A stretch of 64,000 nt of DNA from Oscillospiraceae bacterium. Lineage in GTDB: Bacteria; Bacillota; Clostridia; Oscillospirales; CAG-272. The notes under the pieces were generated by a model. It made no database searches. It saw nothing but the letters and a program-made list of their open reading frames with translations, and had not been told where the DNA came from. The stretch lies in the NCBI GenBank assembly GCA_015063845.1, contig SVTJ01000008.1:1-64000 (forward strand), given 5' to 3'. This document shows positions 1 through 8,077 of the stretch, piece by piece; position 1 is the stretch's first letter, and every line of letters starts with the position of its first letter. The translations under genes were made by a program, and so were the position numbers.

Positions 1-695
1 TTGAAAAAATGATATCTCTTGCAGAACATGCCGAAAAGTGTTGTACCGATGATGATAAGCGTAATGAAATCTACCGAATCATGCTTCAGCTTTGCTCCGA
101 ATCGAAAGATCCTGCCATTCGTGAAAAGGGAAAGTATTATTATAAAAAGTTGCCGTCCTTGCGACATAGCCGAGAGGTATACGCGAAGTTTGTAATGGAC
201 GGTGAAGAATACAGATCGCAAGTTTTGAAAAATATTATTTACACAGTCGATCTTGCAGAATGTTCGATACGGCAAATGATCTTGCCCGATATGCCGCCAC
301 AGGAAAAGCTTTTTTACTATCAAAAGGCGGCAGCTTTACTTGAAACTGTGTTGGACGGCAAGTATGCAGGTTTTTATGATCCGCCGATTATGTCCGATTA
401 TGCCGAGATCGCAAAGATATACGTTCAACTTGGGCAAACGGATATGGCAGAAGAATATATCAATCGGATTATTGCTACGTTGGAAAAGCATATGATAGAA
501 TCCGAGAAAGAAAACAAATCCAAGATCCTGTACTCCACAATGTTGCAAAACGCCGTTCCAACCGAGCAAATATGCAAAAAGCTATTACAAAGTTTGATAA
601 GCACTCCCGAATTGGAACAATTCAATGATGTGACAATCCCTTTGCTTAACAAGTGGGAAAAACATTTTATTCTTGATGGGGAGACACAAAAATGA
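1..695 (+). CDS. Helical repeat protein, C-terminal part (regulator-like), truncated by window edge
   Basis: The reading frame is open at the left edge (Glu-Lys precede the first Met at 9), so this is the C-terminal part of a longer protein. The visible 230 residues are almost entirely helical with TPR-like spacing, for example an Ala-rich helix around residues 105-115 and a helix pair around 130-165 containing YAEIAKIYVQLGQTDMAEEYI. This resembles the C-terminal TPR half of XRE-type regulators common in Clostridia; the DNA-binding domain would lie outside the window, so that identity is inference. Its stop overlaps the start of the decayed lipoprotein gene at 692 by four bases (ATGA), suggesting that the two were once translationally coupled. 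No key catalytic residues are visible. Confidence 0.6.
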   Translation, partial: EKMISLAEHAEKCCTDDDKRNEIYRIMLQLCSESKDPAIREKGKYYYKKLPSLRHSREVYAKFVMDGEEYRSQVLKNIIYTVDLAECSIRQMILPDMPPQEKLFYYQKAAALLETVLDGKYAGFYDPPIMSDYAEIAKIYVQLGQTDMAEEYINRIIATLEKHMIESEKENKSKILYSTMLQNAVPTEQICKKLLQSLISTPELEQFNDVTIPLLNKWEKHFILDGETQK

Positions 696-899
696 AATAC
701 GTAGTATATATAGCAATACTTTTTGTTTGCGGACTTCTATTTTTGCCTCGAACGGGAACAACAAAAATACGAAATCTGCCTCTGAGGATCCAGTATCGAA
801 AAGCTACTCGATGCTTATCACTCGCAGGATATTGAGAAAACATTTGGAAAAGGTTATGAAGAACTGAAATCAGACTGGTTAGTGTACTTGTATAATTAA
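692..899 (+). pseudogene. Decayed lipoprotein/exported protein gene (two frameshifts)
   Basis: Three consecutive frames each carry a protein-like piece. From ATG 692 there is a signal-peptide-like start (MKYVVYIAILFVCGLLF) that stops at 833-835. From about 752 the next frame carries a low-complexity Asn/Lys/Ser linker (ASNGNNKNTKSASEDPV) as seen after lipobox cysteines. From 786 the third frame carries EKLLDAYHSQDIEKTFGKG and ends KSDWLVYLYN at the TAA 897-899. One extra T in the run at 750-754 would join the first two pieces; an internal deletion would explain the second switch. The tail resembles C-termini of peptidase-MA-like proteins, but this is a weak recognition. A terminator follows directly, as expected for the last gene of a unit. 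Confidence 0.5.
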
Positions 900-916
900 A
901 TCTTTAATAAGATGCA

Positions 917-966
917 ACACCGCCGAGAGTAACCGTTTAGTCACTCTCGGCGGTGTATTGTTTTAT
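917..966 (+). terminator. Rho-independent terminator
   Basis: A perfect 14-bp stem (ACACCGCCGAGAGT, 917-930, with its complement 943-956) with a 12-base loop is followed by ATTGTTTTATTT. It closes the transcript of the truncated regulator and decayed gene. Confidence 0.85.
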
Positions 967-1465
967 TTCGCACAGCCACCGCTGGTGGTGAGCAAGTACG
1001 CATTTATAATGTTCATCTATGGCTTGTCAATTTTTCTGACAAGCACTGCTTTTGTGGACACAAAAGCAAAATACGGCATACCTCTTTCGAGATATGCCGT
1101 ATTTCTGAAAACTGTCCTTTAGGGTGACACTCTAAAGCGTGCCTGTTTCCTTTTCTTGGCTCCCTTTGTTGATCTTCAATCAACAATATTATAACTAACA
1201 TTCACGCGCTCTTTTCTTGATCGAGCTAAGCGAAGTCGGTAGGCGACCGAGCAAAATAACTGAGTGTTGTTTTGCGACGGGAGATAACGAAAATAAGGAG
1301 TTTTGAAGCCGAACACGCGCAGGCGCGCAAAACGACTATATTTTCGGAAGTAAGCATGACAGATCCCTCACCCACTCCCCTTATCCTCCCGCGTCCCCGA
1401 AGGAGAAGAAACATATTTTCCAACCAAACGGAGAATTATTTGCGCTCTAATCTCCAAACGCTCTA
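967..1465. other. Gene-free segment with a run of stem-loops
   Basis: No convincing gene. Between 1021 and 1190 five hairpins follow one another: 1022-1029/1037-1044, 1047-1056/1059-1068 (10-bp stem, 2-base loop), 1069-1080/1093-1103, about 1117-1122/1132-1137, and about 1168-1174/1180-1186. Short ORFs here are dictated by the inverted repeats and are not credible proteins. 1202-1465 is plain AT-rich spacer with a GC-rich patch. The clustering suggests a structured RNA or the end of a mobile element; which of these it is cannot be decided from this sequence alone. Confidence 0.55.
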
Positions 1466-1494
1466 TTTACATTTGCGACAAAATGATTTATAAT
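1466..1494 (+). promoter_or_regulatory. Sigma-A promoter for the XRE/beta-solenoid regulator
   Basis: TTTACA (1466-1471), 17-bp spacer, TATAAT (1489-1494); a second overlapping TATAAT lies at 1494-1499. The gene start is 1540 with AGGAGA upstream. Confidence 0.6.
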
Positions 1495-1539
1495 ATAATC
1501 ACAGAAATGTTTTTGATGCTTATTTTTTAGGAGAGTATT

Positions 1540-2253
1540 ATGTTGATTGGTGAAAAGATTGCTGCTTTGAGAAAAGGCAAGGGGTGGACGCAAGCGGAGC
1601 TTGGCGAAAGACTTGGAGTGTCAAATCAGGCGGTATCCAAATGGGAGTCAGGTGCGAGTATGCCGGATATTATGCTTTTGCCTGCGATAGCCGACACCTT
1701 TGAGTGTTACATTGACGAGCTGTTTTGCCGAGAGGTGAAAACGGAGATACATTACGAGCTTTGTGGGGATGTGCCGTGGCCGGATGATGACGTTATTCGC
1801 GGCGTGGTATATGAAGGTAGAAAAATATTGCAGAGTGATAAGCTTGTAGATAAATTTACGTTTGAGATCAAGGGAGAACCCAAACAAGTTAAAAGCGCGT
1901 GTAGGATCGAAGTTAAGGGGAATGTTTCCGGTGGTTGTAAGGCGGGGAAAAGCATTTATGTTGACGGATCTGTTTCGGGAGGTTCTCAAGCCGGAAAAGA
2001 GATCGTAGTTGCAGGTGATTTGTCGGGAGCGTGTAATGCTGGCGGAGATATCACGGTTGGTGGTCCTTTATCAGGTGCATGTAACACGGGAGGTGAGATT
2101 ACTTGTGGCGGAGACCTTTCCGGAGATATTATAAGCGGAGGCGGTGTGAACGTGAAGGGAAACGTCGAGGCAGTGAATATCAAGGGAAATGTTACTTGCA
2201 AAACATTGAAATGTGACAAAGTGACGGGTGACGTTACTATCACCGGGGATTGA
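1540..2253 (+). CDS. XRE-family HTH regulator fused to beta-solenoid-like repeats
   Basis: A 237-residue protein. Residues 1-63 are a Cro/CI-type helix-turn-helix (WTQAELGERLGVSNQAVSKWE), the usual DNA-binding module of Clostridial XRE regulators. A linker to about 125 is followed by 16-residue repeats to the end with a pattern like SGACNAGGDITVGG, about five regular copies then two irregular ones. Such short Gly-rich repeats with alternating Val/Ile are typical of bactofilin-like or DUF4097-like right-handed beta-solenoids that polymerise or scaffold. Cys133, Cys165 and Cys181 occupy the same repeat position (Ser149 in the second copy), so they would stack in a ladder. Start 1540 is preceded by AGGAGA. 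The gene is monocistronic between its own promoter and a terminator. The role of the repeat domain (oligomerisation, metal or redox sensing) is inference. Confidence 0.8.
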   Translation: MLIGEKIAALRKGKGWTQAELGERLGVSNQAVSKWESGASMPDIMLLPAIADTFECYIDELFCREVKTEIHYELCGDVPWPDDDVIRGVVYEGRKILQSDKLVDKFTFEIKGEPKQVKSACRIEVKGNVSGGCKAGKSIYVDGSVSGGSQAGKEIVVAGDLSGACNAGGDITVGGPLSGACNTGGEITCGGDLSGDIISGGGVNVKGNVEAVNIKGNVTCKTLKCDKVTGDVTITGD

Positions 2254-2269
2254 CATTTGGTGTATTTTG

Positions 2270-2306
2270 GCAGCCTGACGCAAATGCGTCAGGCTGCGTT
2301 TTTGCG
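2270..2306 (+). terminator. Rho-independent terminator
   Basis: The stem GCAGCCTGACGC (2270-2281) pairs with GCGTCAGGCTGC (2286-2297) around a 4-base loop and is followed by GTTTTTGC. Confidence 0.85.
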
Positions 2307-2307
2307 C

Positions 2308-2336
2308 TTGACACCCCATTTGGTATATGCTATAAT
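2308..2336 (+). promoter_or_regulatory. Consensus sigma-A promoter for the CocE-like hydrolase
   Basis: TTGACA (2308-2313), exactly 17 bp, TATAAT (2331-2336), 21 bases before the start codon of the hydrolase. It begins right after the preceding terminator. Confidence 0.85.
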
Positions 2337-2356
2337 AGCAACAGAAAGGTGGTGGG

Positions 2357-3919
2357 ATGATGCGGCATCAAAGCTATTATCAATATTTGACCCTTAACGG
2401 AGCACAGCTTTTTACGGTCGTGTGCTTGCCTTGTGAGAGTGGAAAATTTCCCACGGTGATTTTAAGAAGACCTTATGCCGATAACGAGCGGTTTATGAGC
2501 GAGGATGAGGTTTGTGGCAACAAATTGAATGACTATGCTTATTGGATAGAAGCGGGATATGCCGTTGTTTATCAGCATTGCCGCGGCACGGGCAAGAGCG
2601 GGGGAGATTGTATTCCGTATATCAACGAGCGTGAGGACGGCCTGTTTTTGCAGAATTGGATAAGGAAACAGCCTTTTTATAACGGCGAGCTGTATTTGTA
2701 CGGTTTCAGTTATTTAAGCTCGGTGCATTACGTCACCGCGCCCTTTGCGAGCGATATCAAGGGCGCTATCCTGGAGGCTCAGGATTGTGAGCGCTACAAC
2801 TGTAACTACCGAAACGGCTTTTACAAAATGGGCTTGCACGGCGGTTGGTACTTTGAAATGTACAAGAAAAATAGTGCTCTCAAAAAGAACTACACCCCCG
2901 ACAGCTACAAGACGCTGCCGCTTTCGGAGCTTTCGAAAAAGATTTTGGGAGAGAAAGCCGAGGATTTTGACGAGATACTTCGCCACCCCGACAGAAACGA
3001 TGAGTTTTGGAGTACACGCTATGGCGGTGGAGAGGCGCATAATGCTATCAAGCACGCGGGAATTCCCATCTTGCTTGTGACAGGCTTTTACGACATTTAC
3101 ACGGGCGGCATATTTGATATGTGGAGAGATCTTGACGAGTCTACACGGGAGCTATGCGCTTTGGTCGTACACCCGTTTGACCATAGCTGGAATGGTGAGC
3201 ATCAGCCAATAAGCTTTGAAAACGGAACAGTGAAAGAAGCGTTTGGACTTTACAAGGTCGATTGGCTCAATTCGATTCGCGGAAAATGCGAGCCTCCGTT
3301 TGAACGCGGAAAGGTCACATACTATAAGCTGTTTGAAAACAAGTGGTGCTGTGACGAGTTCTGCGATGCGAATGATATTATGAAAATAGAATTGGGCAAG
3401 GAAAGTGTTACTTATAGGTACGATCCCCGTGATCCCGCGGTTTTCAAGGGCGGACTTTGCACAAACTTCGGCGGTAGTGCGTGGCAGAACGCACCCAATT
3501 CAAGGGGGCATATTATTACTTTGTATACCCGCGAATTTGATAAGGATACGTTTATCAAGGGCAAGATGAGAGCGAGCTTGACTATCAGCTCCGATTGCGA
3601 GGATACCTGCTTCTACGTGAGAGTGAGCCTTTGTAAGAGTGAGGGCGACTACGGGCTGCGCGACGATATAAATCAGATTTCCAATTTTGACACGGAGTAT
3701 CTGCCGAATAGACAAATTGAAATGAGCTTTACGTTTGACGAGCACGCATTTGTGATAAAAAAAGGCGAAAGGCTGAGGATCGATATATCCTCGTCTGCGT
3801 GGCCGCATTATGTACCGCATACCAATCAAAAGGGGTTGTTTTCGGAGCAGAAAATTGCAAAAATCGCAAACAATACGGTTTACTTGGCAGAATCCTATAT
3901 TGAATTGCCCATTTTTTGA
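2357..3919 (+). CDS. CocE/NonD family hydrolase (X-Pro dipeptidyl-peptidase-like)
   Basis: An alpha/beta-hydrolase of 520 residues, the usual length of the family, which hydrolyses esters or amides (cocaine esterase, X-Pro dipeptidyl peptidase, glutaryl acylase). The nucleophile elbow is YGFSYLSS with Ser118; GFYDIYTGG supplies the acid Asp246, and HPFDHSWNG the histidine (His276). Residues from about 350 form the beta jelly-roll C-terminal domain of the family, ending in a typical region with WPHYVPHTN. No signal peptide, so it is likely cytoplasmic. ATG 2357 follows AAAGGTGGTGGG; an in-frame ATG at 2360 is equally possible. The gene is preceded by its own consensus promoter and stands alone; the substrate is unknown. 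Confidence 0.88.
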   Translation: MMRHQSYYQYLTLNGAQLFTVVCLPCESGKFPTVILRRPYADNERFMSEDEVCGNKLNDYAYWIEAGYAVVYQHCRGTGKSGGDCIPYINEREDGLFLQNWIRKQPFYNGELYLYGFSYLSSVHYVTAPFASDIKGAILEAQDCERYNCNYRNGFYKMGLHGGWYFEMYKKNSALKKNYTPDSYKTLPLSELSKKILGEKAEDFDEILRHPDRNDEFWSTRYGGGEAHNAIKHAGIPILLVTGFYDIYTGGIFDMWRDLDESTRELCALVVHPFDHSWNGEHQPISFENGTVKEAFGLYKVDWLNSIRGKCEPPFERGKVTYYKLFENKWCCDEFCDANDIMKIELGKESVTYRYDPRDPAVFKGGLCTNFGGSAWQNAPNSRGHIITLYTREFDKDTFIKGKMRASLTISSDCEDTCFYVRVSLCKSEGDYGLRDDINQISNFDTEYLPNRQIEMSFTFDEHAFVIKKGERLRIDISSSAWPHYVPHTNQKGLFSEQKIAKIANNTVYLAESYIELPIF

Positions 3920-4028
3920 GTTGTTATTTTAACCGTTAAACACAAAGATAAACGGAGCTCGGTGTTATGTTGGTAGGTGAAAAGACTATTGATTTTTGGT
4001 ATAATTTGTTAGGAAAAGCGGTGCGAAT

Positions 4029-4358
4029 ATGAAAAAAATATTTTCTATAATAGTGTTTGTTTTGTCTATTCTTATACTGCTGTTTAATATATTTTCCATA
4101 GTGTTCGGCGGTCTTGATATCAAGAGAGAATGTGAAGAGCTTGCCGCGCATGGCGCAAGCGGTGTGGATTATCTTGGAGTTCATGCTGAAATGGGCATTC
4201 TCGTAATTGGTAGCGCGTTGATCTCAGTGGTTGGAGTGATACTTTCGCTCGTAGCCATGAAGCTAACACAAATCCGTCTGATAAGCATCGTGTCCTACGT
4301 GCTGTTCGCCGCGCATGCGTTGATCGTATTTGGTTGCTTTTGTGTTGCATTTATATAA
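4029..4358 (+). CDS. Small three-helix membrane protein, function unknown
   Basis: 109 residues: an N-terminal hydrophobic helix (about 3-28), a short charged extracytoplasmic or cytoplasmic loop (DIKRECEELAAHGASG), then two more hydrophobic segments (about 53-76 and 85-108). It is not recognised as a named family. AGGAA lies 14 bases before ATG 4029 and a TATAAT-like box at 4000-4005 precedes it. A strong terminator follows immediately, so it is a one-gene unit. Confidence 0.65.
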   Translation: MKKIFSIIVFVLSILILLFNIFSIVFGGLDIKRECEELAAHGASGVDYLGVHAEMGILVIGSALISVVGVILSLVAMKLTQIRLISIVSYVLFAAHALIVFGCFCVAFI

Positions 4359-4368
4359 CACCACCACG

Positions 4369-4393
4369 AAAAAGCGGCATTTGCCGCTTTTTT
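4369..4393 (+). terminator. Rho-independent terminator
   Basis: The stem AAAAAGCGGC/GCCGCTTTTTT has a 3-4 base loop and the T-run is part of the 3' arm. Confidence 0.85.
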
Positions 4394-4436
4394 CTTTGTT
4401 TGAGTAACAGTATACCAAATTAAGTGCCGTATGTGC

Positions 4437-4465
4437 TTGACAAATATAGCAATAAGTGGTACAAT
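4437..4465 (+). promoter_or_regulatory. Sigma-A promoter for the CorC/HlyC pair
   Basis: TTGACA (4437-4442), 17 bp, TACAAT (4460-4465). Because it lies inside the longest possible reading frame of the next gene (from 4431), it argues for the later start at 4515. Confidence 0.8.
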
Positions 4466-4514
4466 AAAGGTTAGTATTATTGTCATATTTAATTATAAGG
4501 AGATGGTTTTTTTC

Positions 4515-5855
4515 ATGGGTAGTGACAGTATACCTTTATGGATTATCTTTTTCATTTGTGTTATTGGCGGAGCTTACTTTGCTGCGACCGAAAGCTCGTT
4601 TTCTGCTGTCAACAAGATAAAGATCAAAGCACTTGCGGATGACGGAAACAAAAAAGCGCAGGGAGTAATGTACGTTATCAACAAGTTTGATAAGGCACTT
4701 ACCACGCTACTTCTCGGAAACAACGTGACCAAGATAGCGGGCGCTGCTGTTTTTACGCTCATCGCGACGGATATTTTTCAAAACAAGCTTGGAAAAACGC
4801 AGGACTTTCTTGATTCGTTTGCCTTTTCTGTGATTTGCTCGGTTATGAGTACGGTCATCATTTTCCTTTTCAGCGAAATGATACCCAAGAGCTTTGCGAA
4901 CGACAGAAGCGAATCGGTGTCGCTTTTCTTCCAGGCATCGCTCAGATTTTTGATGAAGGTGCTAAAGCCCTTCTCGGCGTTCTTCACACTTATTACAAAT
5001 CTTGCGACAAAGCTGTTTGCAAAGAAGGAGGCAGAGCCCTCTATAACCGAGGATGAGCTCACCGAGATAATCGAAACGGCTGAGGAGGAGGGAGTTGTGG
5101 ACGAGGAGCAGAGTGATATGCTTAAGTCGGCTCTCGAATTCGCAAAAACCACCGTCGGCGACATAATGACAATGGAAAAGGACATTGATTTTATAAGGAT
5201 CAATGCTACTACCGATGAGATATTGGACACTATTCGAAACACTATTTATTCGAGACTGCCCGTAAAAGCGGAAAACTCGGATAGAGTTGTTGGAATCTTG
5301 CGTACAAGAACGTATCTTATAGAATATAAGCGCAATCCGAACGTAAAGCTGCGCAGTCTTATCAAGCCGCCTTACCGCGTTAGCAAGGACGCAAAGATAG
5401 ACGACGTTCTTACCGTTATGCGTCAGCACAAATTGCAGCTTGCAATGGTGCTGGATGACGAGAAGAAGGTAGTCGGTCTTGTGACTATCGAGGATATCCT
5501 CGAGGAGCTCGTCGGCGAGATATTCGACGAGGAGGACGTTGTTGATAAGAATTTCCAGGCGCTCGGCGGTAATAAATATTTGGTAAACACTCATATGCTT
5601 GTAGGTAACACGTATGAGCGTATGGGCTTGGGTCAGGCGCCGAGGGTAATAGCCTCGAAGCCGCTGCTTTCCTTTATGCTTGAAACGCTCGGACATCTGC
5701 CCGAAGAGGAAGAGTCGTTTATTTACAACAACATAGAGTTTACGGCTGAGACTGTCGTTGACGGCCGTATCACAGAGGTTATAGTTCACATCCTCGATGA
5801 GGACGATATTGCTGCTCTTGAAGCGGCAAAATTGGGTGAGGAGGTGACGGAATGA
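4515..5855 (+). CDS. HlyC/CorC family membrane protein (CNNM + CBS + CorC_HlyC), first copy
   Basis: 446 residues from ATG 4515 (MGSDSIPLW). An earlier in-frame ATG at 4431 lies on the promoter, and one at 4503 sits directly on the AAGGAG. Order of domains: CNNM/DUF21 transmembrane domain (about 1-190, four hydrophobic segments starting IPLWIIFFICVIGG), a CBS pair (about 205-330, with VVDEEQSDMLKSALEF at the front and LVTIEDILEELVGEIFDE at the end), then the small CorC_HlyC transporter-associated domain to the C-terminus. Members transport or regulate Mg2+ (or Na+ coupled) across the membrane; the old name hemolysin is misleading. Overlaps the next paralogue by four bases, so the two are cotranslated. 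Confidence 0.88.
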   Translation: MGSDSIPLWIIFFICVIGGAYFAATESSFSAVNKIKIKALADDGNKKAQGVMYVINKFDKALTTLLLGNNVTKIAGAAVFTLIATDIFQNKLGKTQDFLDSFAFSVICSVMSTVIIFLFSEMIPKSFANDRSESVSLFFQASLRFLMKVLKPFSAFFTLITNLATKLFAKKEAEPSITEDELTEIIETAEEEGVVDEEQSDMLKSALEFAKTTVGDIMTMEKDIDFIRINATTDEILDTIRNTIYSRLPVKAENSDRVVGILRTRTYLIEYKRNPNVKLRSLIKPPYRVSKDAKIDDVLTVMRQHKLQLAMVLDDEKKVVGLVTIEDILEELVGEIFDEEDVVDKNFQALGGNKYLVNTHMLVGNTYERMGLGQAPRVIASKPLLSFMLETLGHLPEEEESFIYNNIEFTAETVVDGRITEVIVHILDEDDIAALEAAKLGEEVTE

Positions 5856-7165
5856 ACTTCGCAGAGCATTTTGAAAATATGTGGTGGGCATACGTCGTTA
5901 TCTTTGTAATGATATGTCTGTCAGCGTATTTTTCGGCATCTGAGATAGCATTCAACAGCGCGAACAGAATGCGCTTGAGAAAGTCGGCAGACGGCGGAAG
6001 CCGCACCGCAAAGATCGCGTATAATATATGCGAAAAATTCACGACCTCGCTATCGGCAATACTTATAGGAAACAACCTCGCAAACATTGCCATATCCACG
6101 TGTACAACTCTTATCGTAATAAATCTGTTCAAGGATAACGTGGCGCTTGCGTCGACTATCTCCACCATTCTTATAACCATCGTAATTCTCATATTCGGTG
6201 AGATAGTTCCTAAGGTGCTCGCTAAGCACAATGCGGATACGGTGGTAAGATTCATCGCTATACCTACGCGTGTTTTGACGATAATACTTTGTCCGTTCGT
6301 GTTTATAGTAATGGGATTGCTCTTCGTTTTGCGCAAGATGTGGGGAAGCGACCGTAAGGACGATGAGCCCACTGTGACCGAAGAAGAGCTGGTCTCCATA
6401 ATCGACACTGTCGAGGAGGAGGGAGTGATCGACGAGGGACAGGGAGAGTTGCTGCAGTCAACTCTTGATTTCAGCGATACTACGATCGAAAAGATAATGA
6501 CCCCGCGTATCGACGTTACTGCTATTGATATAGACGACGATGACGAGGAGATAAACGCACTTCTTGCGGACAAAACACAGTATTCGCGTATTCCCGTTTA
6601 TGAGGACAGCATAGACAATATAGTTGGTATTTTGTCACTTACGCGTTACTACAAGGCAACTCTTGACGAGCAGAAGCCCGATATAAGATCGATGCTTCTC
6701 AAGCCCTACAAGCTTCATAAGACCATGAAGCTTCCCGCGGCACTCACAAAATTGCGTGAGGCGAAGATGCATCTCGCTATCGTTATAGACGAGTACGGCG
6801 GAACGCTTGGCGTAATAACAATGGAGGATATTCTTGAGGAGCTTGTCGGAGATATCTGGGACGATACGGACGTTATCATCACCGAGTGCATATCTACGGG
6901 CGAGAACACCTATGAGGTCATCGGAGATATGAACATCGACGATTTCTTCGAGGAGATAGAATTTACCAAGCCCGACGACTTCACTTGCGAGTATTCTACA
7001 GTGGGCGGCTGGGCGATAGAAATGCTTGAGGCTGATCCTCACGTCGGAGACAGCTTCCGCTACGAGAATATTTTTGTTATAGTTGCCAATATGGACGAGG
7101 AAAGAGTTACAAAGCTCACAGTACTCGTTGAAGCAAAGCCTGACGAGCAAGAGCAGGACGATTAA
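5852..7165 (+). CDS. HlyC/CorC family membrane protein, second copy
   Basis: 437 residues with the same architecture as its upstream neighbour: CNNM transmembrane domain (about 10-190; SAYFSASEIAFNSANRMRL near the front is the family signature), CBS pair (about 205-330, with TPRIDVTAIDIDDDDEE and VIDEYGGTLGVITMEDILE), and a CorC_HlyC domain to the end. The AVIDEYGG-type sequence is closer to the family consensus than in the first copy, where AMVLDDEKKVVG stands instead. GAGGAGGTG precedes ATG 5852, which overlaps the stop of the first copy (ATGA). A tandem pair of this kind may form a heteromeric ion transporter; this is inference. Confidence 0.88.
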   Translation: MNFAEHFENMWWAYVVIFVMICLSAYFSASEIAFNSANRMRLRKSADGGSRTAKIAYNICEKFTTSLSAILIGNNLANIAISTCTTLIVINLFKDNVALASTISTILITIVILIFGEIVPKVLAKHNADTVVRFIAIPTRVLTIILCPFVFIVMGLLFVLRKMWGSDRKDDEPTVTEEELVSIIDTVEEEGVIDEGQGELLQSTLDFSDTTIEKIMTPRIDVTAIDIDDDDEEINALLADKTQYSRIPVYEDSIDNIVGILSLTRYYKATLDEQKPDIRSMLLKPYKLHKTMKLPAALTKLREAKMHLAIVIDEYGGTLGVITMEDILEELVGDIWDDTDVIITECISTGENTYEVIGDMNIDDFFEEIEFTKPDDFTCEYSTVGGWAIEMLEADPHVGDSFRYENIFVIVANMDEERVTKLTVLVEAKPDEQEQDD

Positions 7166-7223
7166 AGAATATACCGGTATATACCGTATGTTAATATTTT
7201 TGTTAAAAAAGGAGAAAAGACAA

Positions 7224-8036
7224 ATGAAAGACATTTTGAAGGCACCGTTTATAGTTGAGATGTGCGAAACAACAGCAAATATGTACAGACAGGGCTGGGA
7301 CGAGAGAAACGGCGGTAACATAAGCTGTCTGCTTGACGAGAAGGAGGTTGCTGAATACCTCGATCTCAACAACGTAATAAGAACTATTCCTACGGGATTT
7401 GACGCAACAAAGCTTGCGGGCAAGATATTTATGGTTACGGGAACTGGCAAGTATTTTAAGAACGTTCAGAAGGATCCCGAGACCAACCTCGGTATCGTAA
7501 GAATTTCCGCTGACGGTACGACCGCAGAGCTTCTCTGGGGCTACAAGGACGGTGGCAAGTTCACATCCGAATTCCCCGCACATATGATGAGCCATATCGT
7601 AAGACTTGAGAAGGACCCCAACCACAGAGTTGTTTGCCACTCTCACCCTACTTACACAATAGCTATGAACACTGTTTGCTCTACCGATGAGAAGCAGTTC
7701 ACACATAAGCTCTGGCAGTCCAACACCGAGTGTGTTGTCGTATTCCCCGACGGTGTAGGCGTTCTTCCTTGCATGGTGTGCGGAACTGAGGAGATCGGTC
7801 GCGCTACCGCTGAGAAGATGAAGGAGCATCGCATCGTTGTATGGACCAACCACGGTATCTACGGTACGGGTAAGGACCTTGACGAGGCATTCGGTCTCAT
7901 CGAAACTGTCGAGAAGACGGCTATGATATATATGCTCGCTCTCGGACACGTTGTTAACGTTATCCCCGACGAGGTCATCAGAGGCCTTGCAGAGCTTTGG
8001 GGACTTACAATGATGGAAGGCGTTCTTGACGACTAA
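7224..8036 (+). CDS. rhaD: Rhamnulose-1-phosphate aldolase (class II)
   Basis: 270 residues, close to the E. coli enzyme (274). It cleaves L-rhamnulose 1-phosphate to dihydroxyacetone phosphate and L-lactaldehyde. The family sequence is clear along the whole length: GWDERNGGN (24-32), TGTGKYFKNVQ, TSEFPAH with the catalytic Glu116, zinc ligands His139 and His141 in CHSHP and His210 in TNHGIYGTG, and STECVVVFPDGVG. ATG 7224 is chosen for GGAG nine bases upstream; the longer frame from 7083 overlaps the preceding gene. No rhaA, rhaB, rhaM or rhamnose transporter lies within the window, so the rest of the pathway must be elsewhere, or the aldolase acts on another 1-phosphate. Confidence 0.92.
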   Translation: MKDILKAPFIVEMCETTANMYRQGWDERNGGNISCLLDEKEVAEYLDLNNVIRTIPTGFDATKLAGKIFMVTGTGKYFKNVQKDPETNLGIVRISADGTTAELLWGYKDGGKFTSEFPAHMMSHIVRLEKDPNHRVVCHSHPTYTIAMNTVCSTDEKQFTHKLWQSNTECVVVFPDGVGVLPCMVCGTEEIGRATAEKMKEHRIVVWTNHGIYGTGKDLDEAFGLIETVEKTAMIYMLALGHVVNVIPDEVIRGLAELWGLTMMEGVLDD

Positions 8037-8077
8037 AATATTATCAATTGAGCTAATACCAACAAAAGGAGAAGCTT

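Noticed and set aside
1013-1201. 62-codon minus-strand ORF
   Set aside because: Its sequence is dictated by several inverted repeats and no ribosome site is present; treated as a structured non-coding segment.
4431-4514. Earlier start of the first CorC/HlyC gene
   Set aside because: The stretch contains TTGACA-17-TACAAT and the ribosome site, so it is upstream DNA, not coding.
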